Positions 1 to 10,113 are shown, counted from the stretch's first letter. The stretch: DNA of 43,247 bases from an uncultured Candidatus Melainabacteria bacterium (GCA_949398305.1 CASLVD010000008.1:1-43247), one strand, 5' to 3'. Program-made: numbers and translations. Notes: generated by a model from the sequence alone, not told the origin.

Positions 1-1
1 T

Positions 2-2428
2 TTATAAAGAGAAATCTTCTTCTGCCGGAAGGATTTCAGGAATTCCTTTAATCCAGTTTTTAGCTCTGTCGTTAGCTTTTGTCCAGTTGACAGAAACAAG
101 TCCTCTTTGTACCCACATAAGTTCTTTAAAAAATTCGTATTGTGAATTCAATGCATCAATTTTTGAGCTGAAATACAGGTGCTGAGCATCTGCAATTTGG
201 TTTATCGGAGCTTCTCCCATAAGATATTGGTGTTTAACCATCTGGTAATTTTCACTTTGCGCAAACATTGCTTTATATGATTTTTCGATAATAAAGTATT
301 TTGCAATTGCGCGGTTTACAACTTCTCTTACTGTCATTTCAAGTTCTGTATTAACCTGTTCAAGGTAAGCTTTAAGCTCATTTAATTCAGCTTTACATCT
401 TGCGATTTCTGCAATTTTTGTACCGCCTTCGATTGGTTTCCATTGAGCGGCAATCATAACACGTGTTGAGTGTTTATCAAGTCCAAGCCATGGAGTTCCC
501 ATCATTCCGCCTGTTGAAAGATAAGTTGGCGCCATTTGAAGGTTGCCTTCTCTTTCATACGGAAGATGTCTGTCAAATTGTGTGCCGTATTCAAGTGATA
601 ATTTTGCATTCGGCATTACAAATTTTTGAGCGTAATTTGACATTTCAGCCTTTTTCATTGCGATTGCAGCTTTAAGTTTTGTTGTTTCCGGTGCAAGATA
701 AATTACTTCTTCTACAAGCATATCTGTAAATTTACCTAACTTTTGGGGATTCCTTACGTGATCAATAATGTGCAGATCTGATGTGAAAAATGCCGGATCA
801 CTTGCGGTTAGTGGTACAAGTGCAAAATCTTCTTTTTGGTCTTTATAAAGTAATTTATTTATTGTAATTTTAATATTTTTATAATCGGCTTTCATACTGA
901 GAAGTTTTTTCTCTGCTTCGCTGACCTCACCTGCCCAGCGTAAGATCTCTTCTGTACCGCATTTGCCTGTTTTTTCTCTCACTCTTGCAATTGCAAGGTT
1001 TTCGCGGGTTTCTTGTACATATTCATCTTGAACTTTTATCATATTTTCAAGCATAAGCATATCAATATATAAAAGTCCTGTATCTAACCCGATTGTAGCT
1101 TCTGTTAAAGCTTTTTCAGCTTTATCAAATTTTAATTTTTTATGTTTAACAATAATATTTGTAACCAAATCCGGTGAATATAATACCTGATCCATTCCCA
1201 CTGTAAATTGACCTACCCGGGTCGGAACATTTGAATAGGATTCAGCATAACCGTCATTATATGATTGATGACCTAAATCAAGTCTTAGGGTTGGTAAATA
1301 TCTTAAATAAGCTGCAGTAGTTGCTCGTCTTGCTGCTGAAATTAAGTATCTTTTACGTGCGATATCAAGGTTATTTTCTTCAAGACTGTTTAAAATTGCC
1401 GCTAAATCGTATTTTGGCAGTTCTTTGTGTGAGATTATTTCAGCATTATTTAAAAGTCTCAATGGTGCTGTGTAGCCGACAGCTTCTGCGGTATCTGAGT
1501 TAAAGAAAATTACTTTATCATCATAAAACGGAATTTTTTCATTTTTTACGGCAGCTCCGTGAAGAACTCCGTGAATATTAAATGATGTTGCTTCTGCAAT
1601 CTTTTTATCAACATCAAAAGTTGAAGTTCCAAGCATTGCGCCTAAATCAACATCTTCACGTCCGACAGATGAAAATGTCGGTAATTTTTTTGCATTAATA
1701 TTTTTGTATAATTCTTTTCTTTGTGTATTTGAAATATTAAATAACGGGGTTACGAAAACGGAATCGACATCATTAGGAATTTTTGCAACTGTTCCCTTGA
1801 TATCAGAATTTACCGGAACTACAACATAGTCAAGGTTACAATCTTTTTCTTTTAACTTTTTAGAAATAATCGTGTTCCAGTTTCCTTGTGTTTTGTAGAA
1901 ATTCTCATTCATCAAAATTGCTGCTTTTTTCTGGTTTGGAACAAGTTTTTTAAATAATATAAAATCATTTACCGATTGTTGAACCGGATTGAAAAATTTG
2001 TCGCCAAAATCTCTTAACCCGTATTGATCAATTGTAATAACGTATTTGTTTTTATTTTTCTTATCAGCATAATACATACTTGATAAGTACCCGAGTGAGA
2101 TTACCATAAACGCACGTGATGATAGTGCTTTTTCAGAAACCGATGCAGCTCCTTTATCGCTCCAGTCTCCGGTAAAGATTAAATCCTGCGGAAAGGAGGC
2201 TTTATAATCCGGCAGTAATGATTTTGTAATTGTCTGCTGGAATACTTTTAAAACTTCCTGATTTTTGTCTGATGGTCCGTCAAATACAAATGCGAGTTCA
2301 ACTGTTCTTGCGTTTGGTGATGCCTGTAAAGCTTTTTTCGCTGCCGGAACTTCATTTATCGCAAAACCTGCACCGCCAAATGCGAAAAAGAGTACTAATG
2401 TCAGTACTGCACTGATAATCCTTTTCAT
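2..2428 (-). CDS. Outer membrane efflux (TolC-like) protein with N-terminal periplasmic-binding-like domain
   Basis: 808 aa complete ORF; signal peptide MKRIISAVLTLVLFFAFGGAGFA; first ~330 aa look like an ABC substrate-binding fold (VELAFVFDGPSDKN..., AAILMNENFYKTQG..., VDSVFVTPLFNIS); C-terminal ~450 aa has TolC-like helical repeats (LEENNLDIARKRYLISAARR..., VREVVNRAIAKYFIIEKSYKAMFAQSENYQMVKHQYLMGEAPINQIADAQ). Confidence 0.75.
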   Translation of the reverse strand: MKRIISAVLTLVLFFAFGGAGFAINEVPAAKKALQASPNARTVELAFVFDGPSDKNQEVLKVFQQTITKSLLPDYKASFPQDLIFTGDWSDKGAASVSEKALSSRAFMVISLGYLSSMYYADKKNKNKYVITIDQYGLRDFGDKFFNPVQQSVNDFILFKKLVPNQKKAAILMNENFYKTQGNWNTIISKKLKEKDCNLDYVVVPVNSDIKGTVAKIPNDVDSVFVTPLFNISNTQRKELYKNINAKKLPTFSSVGREDVDLGAMLGTSTFDVDKKIAEATSFNIHGVLHGAAVKNEKIPFYDDKVIFFNSDTAEAVGYTAPLRLLNNAEIISHKELPKYDLAAILNSLEENNLDIARKRYLISAARRATTAAYLRYLPTLRLDLGHQSYNDGYAESYSNVPTRVGQFTVGMDQVLYSPDLVTNIIVKHKKLKFDKAEKALTEATIGLDTGLLYIDMLMLENMIKVQDEYVQETRENLAIARVREKTGKCGTEEILRWAGEVSEAEKKLLSMKADYKNIKITINKLLYKDQKEDFALVPLTASDPAFFTSDLHIIDHVRNPQKLGKFTDMLVEEVIYLAPETTKLKAAIAMKKAEMSNYAQKFVMPNAKLSLEYGTQFDRHLPYEREGNLQMAPTYLSTGGMMGTPWLGLDKHSTRVMIAAQWKPIEGGTKIAEIARCKAELNELKAYLEQVNTELEMTVREVVNRAIAKYFIIEKSYKAMFAQSENYQMVKHQYLMGEAPINQIADAQHLYFSSKIDALNSQYEFFKELMWVQRGLVSVNWTKANDRAKNWIKGIPEILPAEEDFSL

Positions 2429-2521
2429 TTCTTTCCCTAACTCCTAATCTTAATATAATTACTAAAATAAACACTAAAATTTAAGCTAAGTATATCAATA
2501 AAAATATATTATGTCAAAGTA

Positions 2522-3178
2522 TTATTTTATAATTAGAAGAAATATTGCGGTAAAAAATGAAACAATAGAAAAAATTGATACTACAATCCAATACGGGGTA
2601 ATTTTATTTTGTTTAGGACAGGATTTCATTGCTGTTTGTTGTTTTAATTTTGTTTTAGATTTTGTTGTTTTAGTTTTATCTGTTTTATTTTTTACTGATT
2701 TTTCTGCTTGAGCGTATTTCTTTGCTAAATTTTTATCGCGTTTGCCTGTTGCAAGAAGTTTTACATCAAAATGCAGATTCAAATTTTCTTTACTTGCTTT
2801 TTTGTTATAAACAGAATAATTAATTGCAACTTCAAATGCGCGCTGAAGACATTCTAAAGCATCAATTCCGTTTTGTTTTACGGATGATGAGTGAACTGAC
2901 TTGTTGCCGCATTTTTTCAGAAAATACAAATCTTCAATAAATTCTTTTTCCTGTTCAGAGCCTTGAGAATTATCTTTCAATGTCGCAAGCATCTGATCAA
3001 AAGTGTTTTCTGTGGTACGTTTTGAACCCAGAACATTTTTACAGACATTTTCCGCAAAACGTCTTGTTTGTCCCATGCACTGTTCAAAATACTCATCACG
3101 ATAAAGCATTTCGGCATCAGAAATTATTTCATATAAATTTTTATCAGTATTTTTTAAAAAATCAAAATTTGTCGGCAT
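2522..3178 (-). CDS. DUF4145-like protein with C-terminal membrane anchor
   Basis: 218 aa; N-terminus FDFLKNTDKNLYEIISDAEMLYRDEYFEQCMGQTRRFAENVCKNVL resembles DUF4145/HsdR N-terminal helices; Lys/Thr-rich linker; C-terminal hydrophobic segment WIVVSIFSIVSFFTAIFLLII. Confidence 0.5.
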   Translation of the reverse strand: MPTNFDFLKNTDKNLYEIISDAEMLYRDEYFEQCMGQTRRFAENVCKNVLGSKRTTENTFDQMLATLKDNSQGSEQEKEFIEDLYFLKKCGNKSVHSSSVKQNGIDALECLQRAFEVAINYSVYNKKASKENLNLHFDVKLLATGKRDKNLAKKYAQAEKSVKNKTDKTKTTKSKTKLKQQTAMKSCPKQNKITPYWIVVSIFSIVSFFTAIFLLIIK

Positions 3179-3248
3179 GTAACTATTTTACTATATTATT
3201 TTTATATTACAATATAAATTAACGGTACTAAAAAAAGGAGAGAAATAT

Positions 3249-4547
3249 ATGTTAACAAAAAACTCATCAGTAAAAACAAGTTTCTCAGGTGTTGATTTTT
3301 CAAAATATTCATCAAAAACATCTGAGTTTGTAAAAGAATTTGCATCTCGTGCAAACAAACCGGGATATTTCCTAAATTGGGTAAATCTTCCTTCTGAACA
3401 ATTGAAAAGAGTTGATGAACTTTATTCAATGGCAGAATCTTTCAAAAACCAAACAGGTGTTGAAAAACTTAGCGTTATGGGTATCGGCGGTTCAAAACAT
3501 ACTGTTGAACATATGCTTGGTATCAATGGTTTAAATCTTTGCGGAGAAAGCGTTTTATTCTATTCAGATGTTGACTCAATCAGCTGGGAAAGATTTATCA
3601 CAAAACTTGGTGATGTAACATCTTCAAATTATATGATTGCTTCAAAATCAGGTTCAACTTTTGAAACAAAAGACGGATTTTTAAGAATTCAACAAATGCT
3701 TGTTGATTCATATATGTCAAAAGGCCAATCAGAAGAAGAAGCTAAAAAATCAGCTTCAAAACACTTTATTGCCGTAACTGACGGAAATGCCGAAAAAAGC
3801 GAACTCCGCAGAACATCAATTGAAAACGGCTGGTTAGGCGATTTATTTATTCACGATGATGTTGGCGGTAGATTTTCAGCTTTTGATGATCACGCTTTAT
3901 TCACTTTAATCTGGGCAGGACTTTCAAAATCAGATATGGTGTCATTATTAAATGCAGCTCAAGAAGTTTCTGAACAATCTTTATGCGAAGATTTAGAAAT
4001 CAACGATGCTTTAAAAGAAGGTATTTTCTGGGCAGATGCTAAAATGAACGGAATTTGCGCATCAGTTCACCAATACATGGGTTCTATGTTTGAAAACACA
4101 GTTTACTGGCATGCTCAAATGCAAAATGAATCAGTAAAAGATACTCTAAAACAGGTTGCAAAAGTTCCTGATGCAATGCACCACTCAGCAGAAGCTCACT
4201 TTAACCCTGCAAATAAATTGGTTTTTGCGCTAACAGTTCCTGTAGATAAAGGTGTTTGCAGCGAAAACGCAGCTTCTTACATTGAAGCTTTAACAAAATC
4301 ATACGAAATTACAGGTGCATTCTTTAAAGAAGAAGTTGAAACTTCATCTTTAGGTTTAACTGCAGCTGCAGCCGGTGCAATGACTCAATTGAGAGCATTT
4401 GCAACTGTTTACCAGGAAATCGTTGAAGCTGTAACTTCAGGAAAAGAACTTCCGGAAGTGTTTGACAGTGTACTTCAGCCGCACGTAGAATTCTACAAAA
4501 AGAATTTAAAAGGCGGAGTTGTAGTTCCCGGCAGAATTTCAGCATAA
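3249..4547 (+). CDS. pgi: Glucose-6-phosphate isomerase
   Basis: 432 aa; MGIGGSKHTVEHMLG, SKSGSTFETK, DDVGGRFSAFDDHALFTL motifs; RBS aaaggagag upstream. Confidence 0.9.
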   Translation: MLTKNSSVKTSFSGVDFSKYSSKTSEFVKEFASRANKPGYFLNWVNLPSEQLKRVDELYSMAESFKNQTGVEKLSVMGIGGSKHTVEHMLGINGLNLCGESVLFYSDVDSISWERFITKLGDVTSSNYMIASKSGSTFETKDGFLRIQQMLVDSYMSKGQSEEEAKKSASKHFIAVTDGNAEKSELRRTSIENGWLGDLFIHDDVGGRFSAFDDHALFTLIWAGLSKSDMVSLLNAAQEVSEQSLCEDLEINDALKEGIFWADAKMNGICASVHQYMGSMFENTVYWHAQMQNESVKDTLKQVAKVPDAMHHSAEAHFNPANKLVFALTVPVDKGVCSENAASYIEALTKSYEITGAFFKEEVETSSLGLTAAAAGAMTQLRAFATVYQEIVEAVTSGKELPEVFDSVLQPHVEFYKKNLKGGVVVPGRISA

Positions 4548-4577
4548 TATAATTTTATATTATAAACAAAGTAAAGT

Positions 4578-4608
4578 GCCGCAGGTTTACCTGCGGCGCT
4601 GCTTTTTT
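4578..4608 (+). terminator. Rho-independent terminator after pgi
   Basis: gccgcaggtttacctgcggc hairpin followed by gctgcTTTTTT. Confidence 0.85.
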
Positions 4609-4674
4609 ATAAATCTTTCGGATAATTGATATAATCTAAAAAAATGTTATAATTTTCAAAAAGGAAGGTAAGTT

Positions 4675-5298
4675 ATGGATATTAATGTTTTAAGAAATTT
4701 ATCATATGGAGTTTATGTTGTTTCAACACCTAACGGAGAAAAATCTACAGGGTGTATTGCAAATAGTTTGATGCAGATTTCATATGATACGGTTGCTGTT
4801 AGTATTAACCATAACAATTACACCAACGAATGTATTAATAAATCCAAAAAATTTGCGGTATCAATTCTGGGTGTTGATACTGATGACAATGTGATTCCTG
4901 TTTTCGGGTTTCAAACAGGTCATGATATGGATAAGTTTGACGGGTTTAAGACAATAAAAGTTGACGGGATAGATATTATAGAAAATTCTGTCGGGTATCT
5001 GGTTTGTGAGGTTGTAGATAAGATGGAAACTGATACTCATACTGTCTTTTTAGGAAAAATTACAGCAGGAGAACTTTTGCATAATCAGATTCCGATGACT
5101 TATGCCTATTATCATGCTGTAAAAAAAGGTACAAGCCCTAAAAATGCTCCAACATTTATTGAAGAAACAACTGATTCTAAACTGGCTTATAAATGCCGTA
5201 TTTGTGGTTATATTTACGAAGGTGATATAACGAAAGAGCCTGATACTTATGTCTGCCCGATTTGCAAAAAAGGAAAAGAATATTTTGATAAAATGTAG
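4675..5298 (+). CDS. Flavin reductase/rubredoxin fusion (high-molecular-weight rubredoxin-like)
   Basis: 207 aa; N-terminal FMN-binding flavin reductase-like domain; C-terminal rubredoxin YKCRICGYIYEGD...YVCPICKKGKEYFDKM. Confidence 0.85.
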   Translation: MDINVLRNLSYGVYVVSTPNGEKSTGCIANSLMQISYDTVAVSINHNNYTNECINKSKKFAVSILGVDTDDNVIPVFGFQTGHDMDKFDGFKTIKVDGIDIIENSVGYLVCEVVDKMETDTHTVFLGKITAGELLHNQIPMTYAYYHAVKKGTSPKNAPTFIEETTDSKLAYKCRICGYIYEGDITKEPDTYVCPICKKGKEYFDKM

Positions 5299-5300
5299 TC

Positions 5301-6020
5301 TTATCTTTTTAAAACTTTTTCAGAAATCGTAAAACTGTCATTTATAACTTTTTGCAGGCAAAAATGCCCGTCACCGGAGTTGCAATTTTGGTTAACCTGT
5401 GCTTTTGTCCTGTCACTGCCGGCAGGTAAAAGCCCTTTTTCAGTTTGTACAACAGTATAAATATCTTTGCCTAAAATATTCGGTTTATCTGCACCGTTGA
5501 CGTCAAAATAAATAACAAGACATTGAGTATTTTTTGTATCAATTCCGAACATTGTTTGACACGCGTTAGCTGAATGTCCGTCCATATCAAACCAGGCACC
5601 TTTTGCAATAGTAAAAGTTAAAGTATTTATTCCCCAGCCATAACCTGTGTCCCATCCCTGCAAATTACCATTCAAAAGTTTTGCTTCCCCTTTTTTATGC
5701 CAACAGCCCGAAGTGTTATAACAAACTGTCTCAGTTTTTAAATGTGGTTGGATAAATTCTTCAAACCATTCTTTCATCGCGGCATCAGAAGCATCTTGAA
5801 ATGCTGTCTGAAAATTAGCACCCTCACCTTCTGCGGCTTTCATTGTCTGTTGAATAACAGAATATGTTTCTTTAAGCTGTGTTTCAAGCTTACGTTTTTG
5901 AATCTTTGTCATTATAGTCGGAATAGTCATCGCAGCAACAATTCCGATGATGCCGAGGGTTATTAAAACTTCAGCTAAAGTAAAAGCTGATATTTTACAG
6001 ATTTTATTCTTTATTTTCAT
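5301..6020 (-). CDS. Type IV pilin-like/pseudopilin protein (prepilin N-terminal methylation motif)
   Basis: 239 aa; KISAFTLAEVLITLGIIGIVAAMTIPTIM class III signal; C-terminal FDVNGADKPNILGKDIYTV; paired cysteines. Confidence 0.85.
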   Translation of the reverse strand: MKIKNKICKISAFTLAEVLITLGIIGIVAAMTIPTIMTKIQKRKLETQLKETYSVIQQTMKAAEGEGANFQTAFQDASDAAMKEWFEEFIQPHLKTETVCYNTSGCWHKKGEAKLLNGNLQGWDTGYGWGINTLTFTIAKGAWFDMDGHSANACQTMFGIDTKNTQCLVIYFDVNGADKPNILGKDIYTVVQTEKGLLPAGSDRTKAQVNQNCNSGDGHFCLQKVINDSFTISEKVLKR

Positions 6021-6034
6021 ATTTTCTCCTTTAT

Positions 6035-6080
6035 ATTAATAAAAGTATATCTTTATTTATAAAAATATACTTTTATTAAT
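6035..6080. promoter_or_regulatory. Perfect 16-bp inverted repeat in divergent intergenic region (candidate operator)
   Basis: attaataaaagtatat (6035-6050) and atatacttttattaat (6065-6080), perfect reverse complements with a 14-nt spacer. Confidence 0.6.
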
Positions 6081-6139
6081 GCAACATTTATTTTATTTTG
6101 TCAATCCTTATGAATTATTAAATATATAATTTATTTGTA

Positions 6140-6373
6140 ATGACAGGTTGTGATTTAGAGAAAATTGATGCTAAAAAAGAAGTAAAAGTTATGCTTTCCC
6201 GTAAGGCATGGACAATGAAAATGCTTGCGCAAAAGCTTTCAGATGTCAGCGGGAAATATTATTCCCCGCAAAATTTGAATTACAGGCTTTCTCAGAATAA
6301 ATTGAAATTATATGAAATGGGTTATATTTGTCAGATTTTGGGTTTTAGTATTGAGTTCAATGAAAAAAAGTAA
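6140..6373 (+). CDS. Small helix-turn-helix-type DNA-binding protein
   Basis: 77 aa; MKMLAQKLSDVSGKYYSPQNLNYRLSQNKLKLYEMGYICQILGFSIEF resembles a small HTH domain; divergent from a pseudopilin gene. Confidence 0.6.
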   Translation: MTGCDLEKIDAKKEVKVMLSRKAWTMKMLAQKLSDVSGKYYSPQNLNYRLSQNKLKLYEMGYICQILGFSIEFNEKK

Positions 6374-6686
6374 ACTGATGAATTAGTGTAAATTTTACAA
6401 ATGTTAATCCTTCTTATCATGATTTAATATTTTTATAAATTTCTTGCACAAACCATGACCTTTGCTAAATTTGGCTTTTGGCAAGTTTGTTGCGAAAAGT
6501 TACAAAAATTATCAGCCAAAAGATTCATTTTTTTATAATTTCTATTAAATTTTTAATGAATTTATGATATGATTATTGAATAAAGAGACTATGGGAAGTA
6601 AAAAGTAAAAGTCTTTCACAGAGTAGCATTCGGGTTAGTTTGTATAAATAAAAGGCATGCTGTTCTGCGAACTGAGGAGATGTGTT

Positions 6687-8951
6687 ATGCAAAATGCGGT
6701 TAATAAAAATGAAAAAGAGAATTTAGTAGGTATATCTTCTGCACATGTTTCAGATGCAATAAGAAGGGTGCACGAATCTAATGCGATGTTTGCGAAAGAA
6801 GTTATTGATAACGCTTCTCGTGTAACTGACAGCGTTTGTATTATCAAAAAAGACGGAACTAAAGAACAGTTTAATGTTCAAAAAGTTGTTGAAGCCGTTA
6901 AGAAATCTGCTGCTCGCATGATGATTAAATTTAGTGATGAAGATTTAAAAAGAATTTGTGATTTTGTTAATAAAAATGTCAGCGACTTACAGAAAAATGA
7001 AATTTCTATCTGGGAAATTCACAATATCGCAGAAAGCGCTCTTGAAAGCATAAATCCGAAAGTTGCTCAAAGTTACAGAAATTACAGAAACTATAAAACT
7101 GATTTCGTTGCTATGCTTGATAAAGTTTATCAGGAAAGCCAAAAAATCATGTATATCGGTGATAAAGAAAACTCAAATTCCGATTCAGCTTTAGTTTCTA
7201 CAAAACGCTCATTGATTTTTAATCAATTAAACAAAGAATTGTACAAAAAATTCTTCTTAACAGTAGATGATTTGCAGGCAATCAGAGAAGGCTATATTTA
7301 TATTCACGATATGTCAGCACGCCGTGATACAATGAACTGCTGCTTATTTAACGTTGCCGAAGTTTTAAAAGGCGGCTTTGAAATGGGTAATTTATGGTAT
7401 AACGAGCCGAAAACATTGGATGTCGCATTTGATGTTATCGGAGATATCGTAATGGCTGCTGCAAGCCAACAATATGGCGGTTTTACTGTTCCGGAAGTCG
7501 ATAAGATTTTAGCTCCTTATGCTGAAAAATCTTATGAAAAAATGTATAACAGATATATCTGTATGGGCTTATCTTTTGAAAAAGCAAGAGAAGAAGCTTT
7601 GAAAGATGTTTTGAATGATTTTGAACAAGGTTTCCAGGGTTGGGAATATAAATTCAATACAGTAGCATCTTCACGTGGTGATTATCCGTTTATTACAATG
7701 ACAATAGGGCTTGGCACAGGTGAATTTGAAAAAATGGCTTCTATGACTATGTTAAGAATTCACGCTAAAGGTCAGGGTAAAAAAGAAAACAAAAAACCTG
7801 TATTGTTCCCTAAAATTGTATTCTTATACGATGAAGAACTTCACGGAGAAGGCGGGCAGCTTCACGATTTATTTGAAGCCGGTGTTGAATGTTCAAGAAA
7901 AACAATGTATCCGGATTGGTTATCTTTAACAGGTGACGGATATGTTGCAAGTATGTATAAAAAATACAAAAAAGTTATTTCACCAATGGGTTGCAGAGCA
8001 TTCCTTTCTCCTTGGTTTGAAAGAGGCGGAATGAACCCTGCTGATGAAAATGATGTTCCGGTATTTGTCGGAAGATTTAACATTGGTGCAGTAAGTCTTC
8101 ACCTTCCGATGATTCTTGCAAAAGCAAGACACGAAAGCAAAGATTTCTATGAAGTTCTTGATTATTATATGGAACTTATCAGAAAAATTCATATCAGAAC
8201 TTATGAATACTTAGGTGAAATGAAAGCTTCAGTTAACCCTCTTGCATACTGTGAAGGCGGTTTCTACGGCGGCCATTTAAAACCTTCTGATAAAATTAAA
8301 CCGTTATTAAAAGCTGCAACAGCATCATTTGGTATTACAGCTTTGAACGAATTGCAAGAACTTTATAACGGAAAATCTCTTGTCGAAGACGGTGAATTTG
8401 CAGTTGAAGTTATGGAATATATTAACAACAAAGTTAATCAGTACAAGGAAGAAGACGGAAATCTTTACGCTATTTACGGAACTCCTGCTGAAAATCTTTG
8501 CGGACTTCAGGTACAACAATTCCGTAAAAAATACGGTATTAAAGATAAAGTATCTGACAGAGGATATGTTTCAAATAGTTTCCACTGCCATGTAGGCGAA
8601 AAAATTTCACCTATCCAAAAACAAGATTTGGAAAACAGATTCTGGAATTTATTCAACGGCGGTAAAATCCAATATGTAAAATATCCGATTTCTTATAATA
8701 AAGAAGCGGTTAAGACTTTATTGAAAAGAGCTATGGATAAAGGGTTCTATGAAGGTGTAAACCTTTCACTTGCATACTGTGATGACTGCGGACACCAGGA
8801 ATTATCAATGGATGTCTGTCCGAAATGCGGAAGCAAAAACCTTACAAAAATTGACCGTATGAACGGATATCTTTCATATTCTCGTGTAAACGGCGATACA
8901 CGTTTAAATGAAGCAAAAATGGAAGAAATCAAAGACAGAGTAAGTATGTAG
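6687..8951 (+). CDS. nrdD: Anaerobic ribonucleoside-triphosphate reductase (class III), ATP-cone containing
   Basis: ATP-cone SVCIIKKDGTKEQFNVQKVVEAVKKSAARM; C-terminal CDDCGHQ...CPKCGSKN zinc site and glycyl-radical motif RMNGYL. The track ORF starts at 6657; ATG at 6687 has RBS gaggaga. Confidence 0.92.
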   Translation: MQNAVNKNEKENLVGISSAHVSDAIRRVHESNAMFAKEVIDNASRVTDSVCIIKKDGTKEQFNVQKVVEAVKKSAARMMIKFSDEDLKRICDFVNKNVSDLQKNEISIWEIHNIAESALESINPKVAQSYRNYRNYKTDFVAMLDKVYQESQKIMYIGDKENSNSDSALVSTKRSLIFNQLNKELYKKFFLTVDDLQAIREGYIYIHDMSARRDTMNCCLFNVAEVLKGGFEMGNLWYNEPKTLDVAFDVIGDIVMAAASQQYGGFTVPEVDKILAPYAEKSYEKMYNRYICMGLSFEKAREEALKDVLNDFEQGFQGWEYKFNTVASSRGDYPFITMTIGLGTGEFEKMASMTMLRIHAKGQGKKENKKPVLFPKIVFLYDEELHGEGGQLHDLFEAGVECSRKTMYPDWLSLTGDGYVASMYKKYKKVISPMGCRAFLSPWFERGGMNPADENDVPVFVGRFNIGAVSLHLPMILAKARHESKDFYEVLDYYMELIRKIHIRTYEYLGEMKASVNPLAYCEGGFYGGHLKPSDKIKPLLKAATASFGITALNELQELYNGKSLVEDGEFAVEVMEYINNKVNQYKEEDGNLYAIYGTPAENLCGLQVQQFRKKYGIKDKVSDRGYVSNSFHCHVGEKISPIQKQDLENRFWNLFNGGKIQYVKYPISYNKEAVKTLLKRAMDKGFYEGVNLSLAYCDDCGHQELSMDVCPKCGSKNLTKIDRMNGYLSYSRVNGDTRLNEAKMEEIKDRVSM

Positions 8952-9025
8952 GGGTAAATATTATTTTTCATTCCCCGTGGTTAACAAGTGTCGTTATTTA
9001 CGGGAAGTTTTTAGCAGGAGAAAAA

Positions 9026-9514
9026 ATGAATTATCATGATATAACAAAAGACGATATGTTAAATGGTGATGGCTTGAGAGTCGTATTGTGGGTTTCAGGG
9101 TGTACTCATCATTGTGATGAATGTCAAAACCCTATTACCTGGGATTTAGCCGGAGGATTACCGTTTGATGAGGCTGCTGAAAACGAGTTATTTGAAGCGT
9201 TATCAAAACCTCACTGCTCAGGTATAACCTTTAGCGGCGGAGATCCTATGCACCCGTTTAACAGATCAGAAGTTACAAGACTTGCAAAAAAATGCAAAGA
9301 ACTTTTCCCTGATAAAACAGTTTGGTCTTATACAGGCTTTTTATGGGAAGATATTCAAAACGAAGAAATTGTTAAATATTTGGATGTTTTGATTGACGGG
9401 CGGTATGTTAAAGAGCTCAATGATAATAATCTTCACTGGGTCGGAAGCTCAAATCAGCGGGTAATAAATGTTCCTGAAACGTTAAAAACCGGAGAAATAG
9501 TTTTACACGAATAA
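9026..9514 (+). CDS. nrdG: Anaerobic ribonucleotide reductase activating protein (radical SAM)
   Basis: 162 aa; CTHHCDEC (CX3CX2C) cluster motif, TFSGGDP; directly downstream of nrdD. Confidence 0.93.
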   Translation: MNYHDITKDDMLNGDGLRVVLWVSGCTHHCDECQNPITWDLAGGLPFDEAAENELFEALSKPHCSGITFSGGDPMHPFNRSEVTRLAKKCKELFPDKTVWSYTGFLWEDIQNEEIVKYLDVLIDGRYVKELNDNNLHWVGSSNQRVINVPETLKTGEIVLHE

Positions 9515-9543
9515 AAAAACGGGTTATTTAACCCGTTTTTTTA
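9514..9543. terminator. Bidirectional terminator between nrdG and the convergent hypothetical gene
   Basis: aaaaaacgggttatttaacccgttttttt. Confidence 0.85.
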
Positions 9544-10113
9544 TTTATCTATTCCAAAATACACTGCATCTGCAAAGCCTGAGCCTTCTTCATTTTTAAG
9601 TTTAATATAACCCGGAGATTTTCTAATGATATCTTTTTCTTGTTCTGTTAATTTTAAATCTCCAAAAACCCCAATTTCTTGAGTTTCCGGTTTTTGTTTA
9701 ATTTCTTCAATTACGTCATCAGCCAGTTTTTCCTCAAATGGTTTTTCATCCAGTTGTCTTTCATATCTTCGTTGTTCTTTTAAACTGCGTGATAATCTAT
9801 CAGGATTTTTACCTTTTTGGTGGTAGTTTCTGGAATCAAGTCTTTCTTTTATAAACACATCAATTTCATCTTTAGGAATATTTTCGCCTTCAAATTTTTG
9901 GTAAACTTTGTAGCCGATTTTTTTAAGTTTACCGATAAATGAAGCATCTTCACTATCCGGAACGGAAATTCTTGCATGTCCTGTTTTGCTGTTACCTATA
10001 AGACCATTCGGATATGATTGTATAAGTTCTTTTAAACGTCCTTTTTTTGCTGAATTTACACCGGCTTGTGTGATTGGAATCCGGTAAGTTGAAGTGAAAT
10101 TAATATCTGTCAT
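9541..10113 (-). CDS. Hypothetical protein
   Basis: 190 aa ORF with RBS (aaaggagt in minus orientation); N-terminus MTDINFTSTYRIPITQAG. Confidence 0.6.
   Translation of the reverse strand: MTDINFTSTYRIPITQAGVNSAKKGRLKELIQSYPNGLIGNSKTGHARISVPDSEDASFIGKLKKIGYKVYQKFEGENIPKDEIDVFIKERLDSRNYHQKGKNPDRLSRSLKEQRRYERQLDEKPFEEKLADDVIEEIKQKPETQEIGVFGDLKLTEQEKDIIRKSPGYIKLKNEEGSGFADAVYFGIDK

Noticed and set aside
463-675. Plus-strand ORFs within 2-2428 (463..675, 1321..1503, 2230..2415, 2265..2447)
   Set aside because: Antisense to a well-supported 808-aa CDS; low-complexity translations with no motifs.
2980-3222. ORFs 2980..3222 and 3202..3429
   Set aside because: Antisense to the DUF4145-like gene and to pgi; no domain-like sequence.
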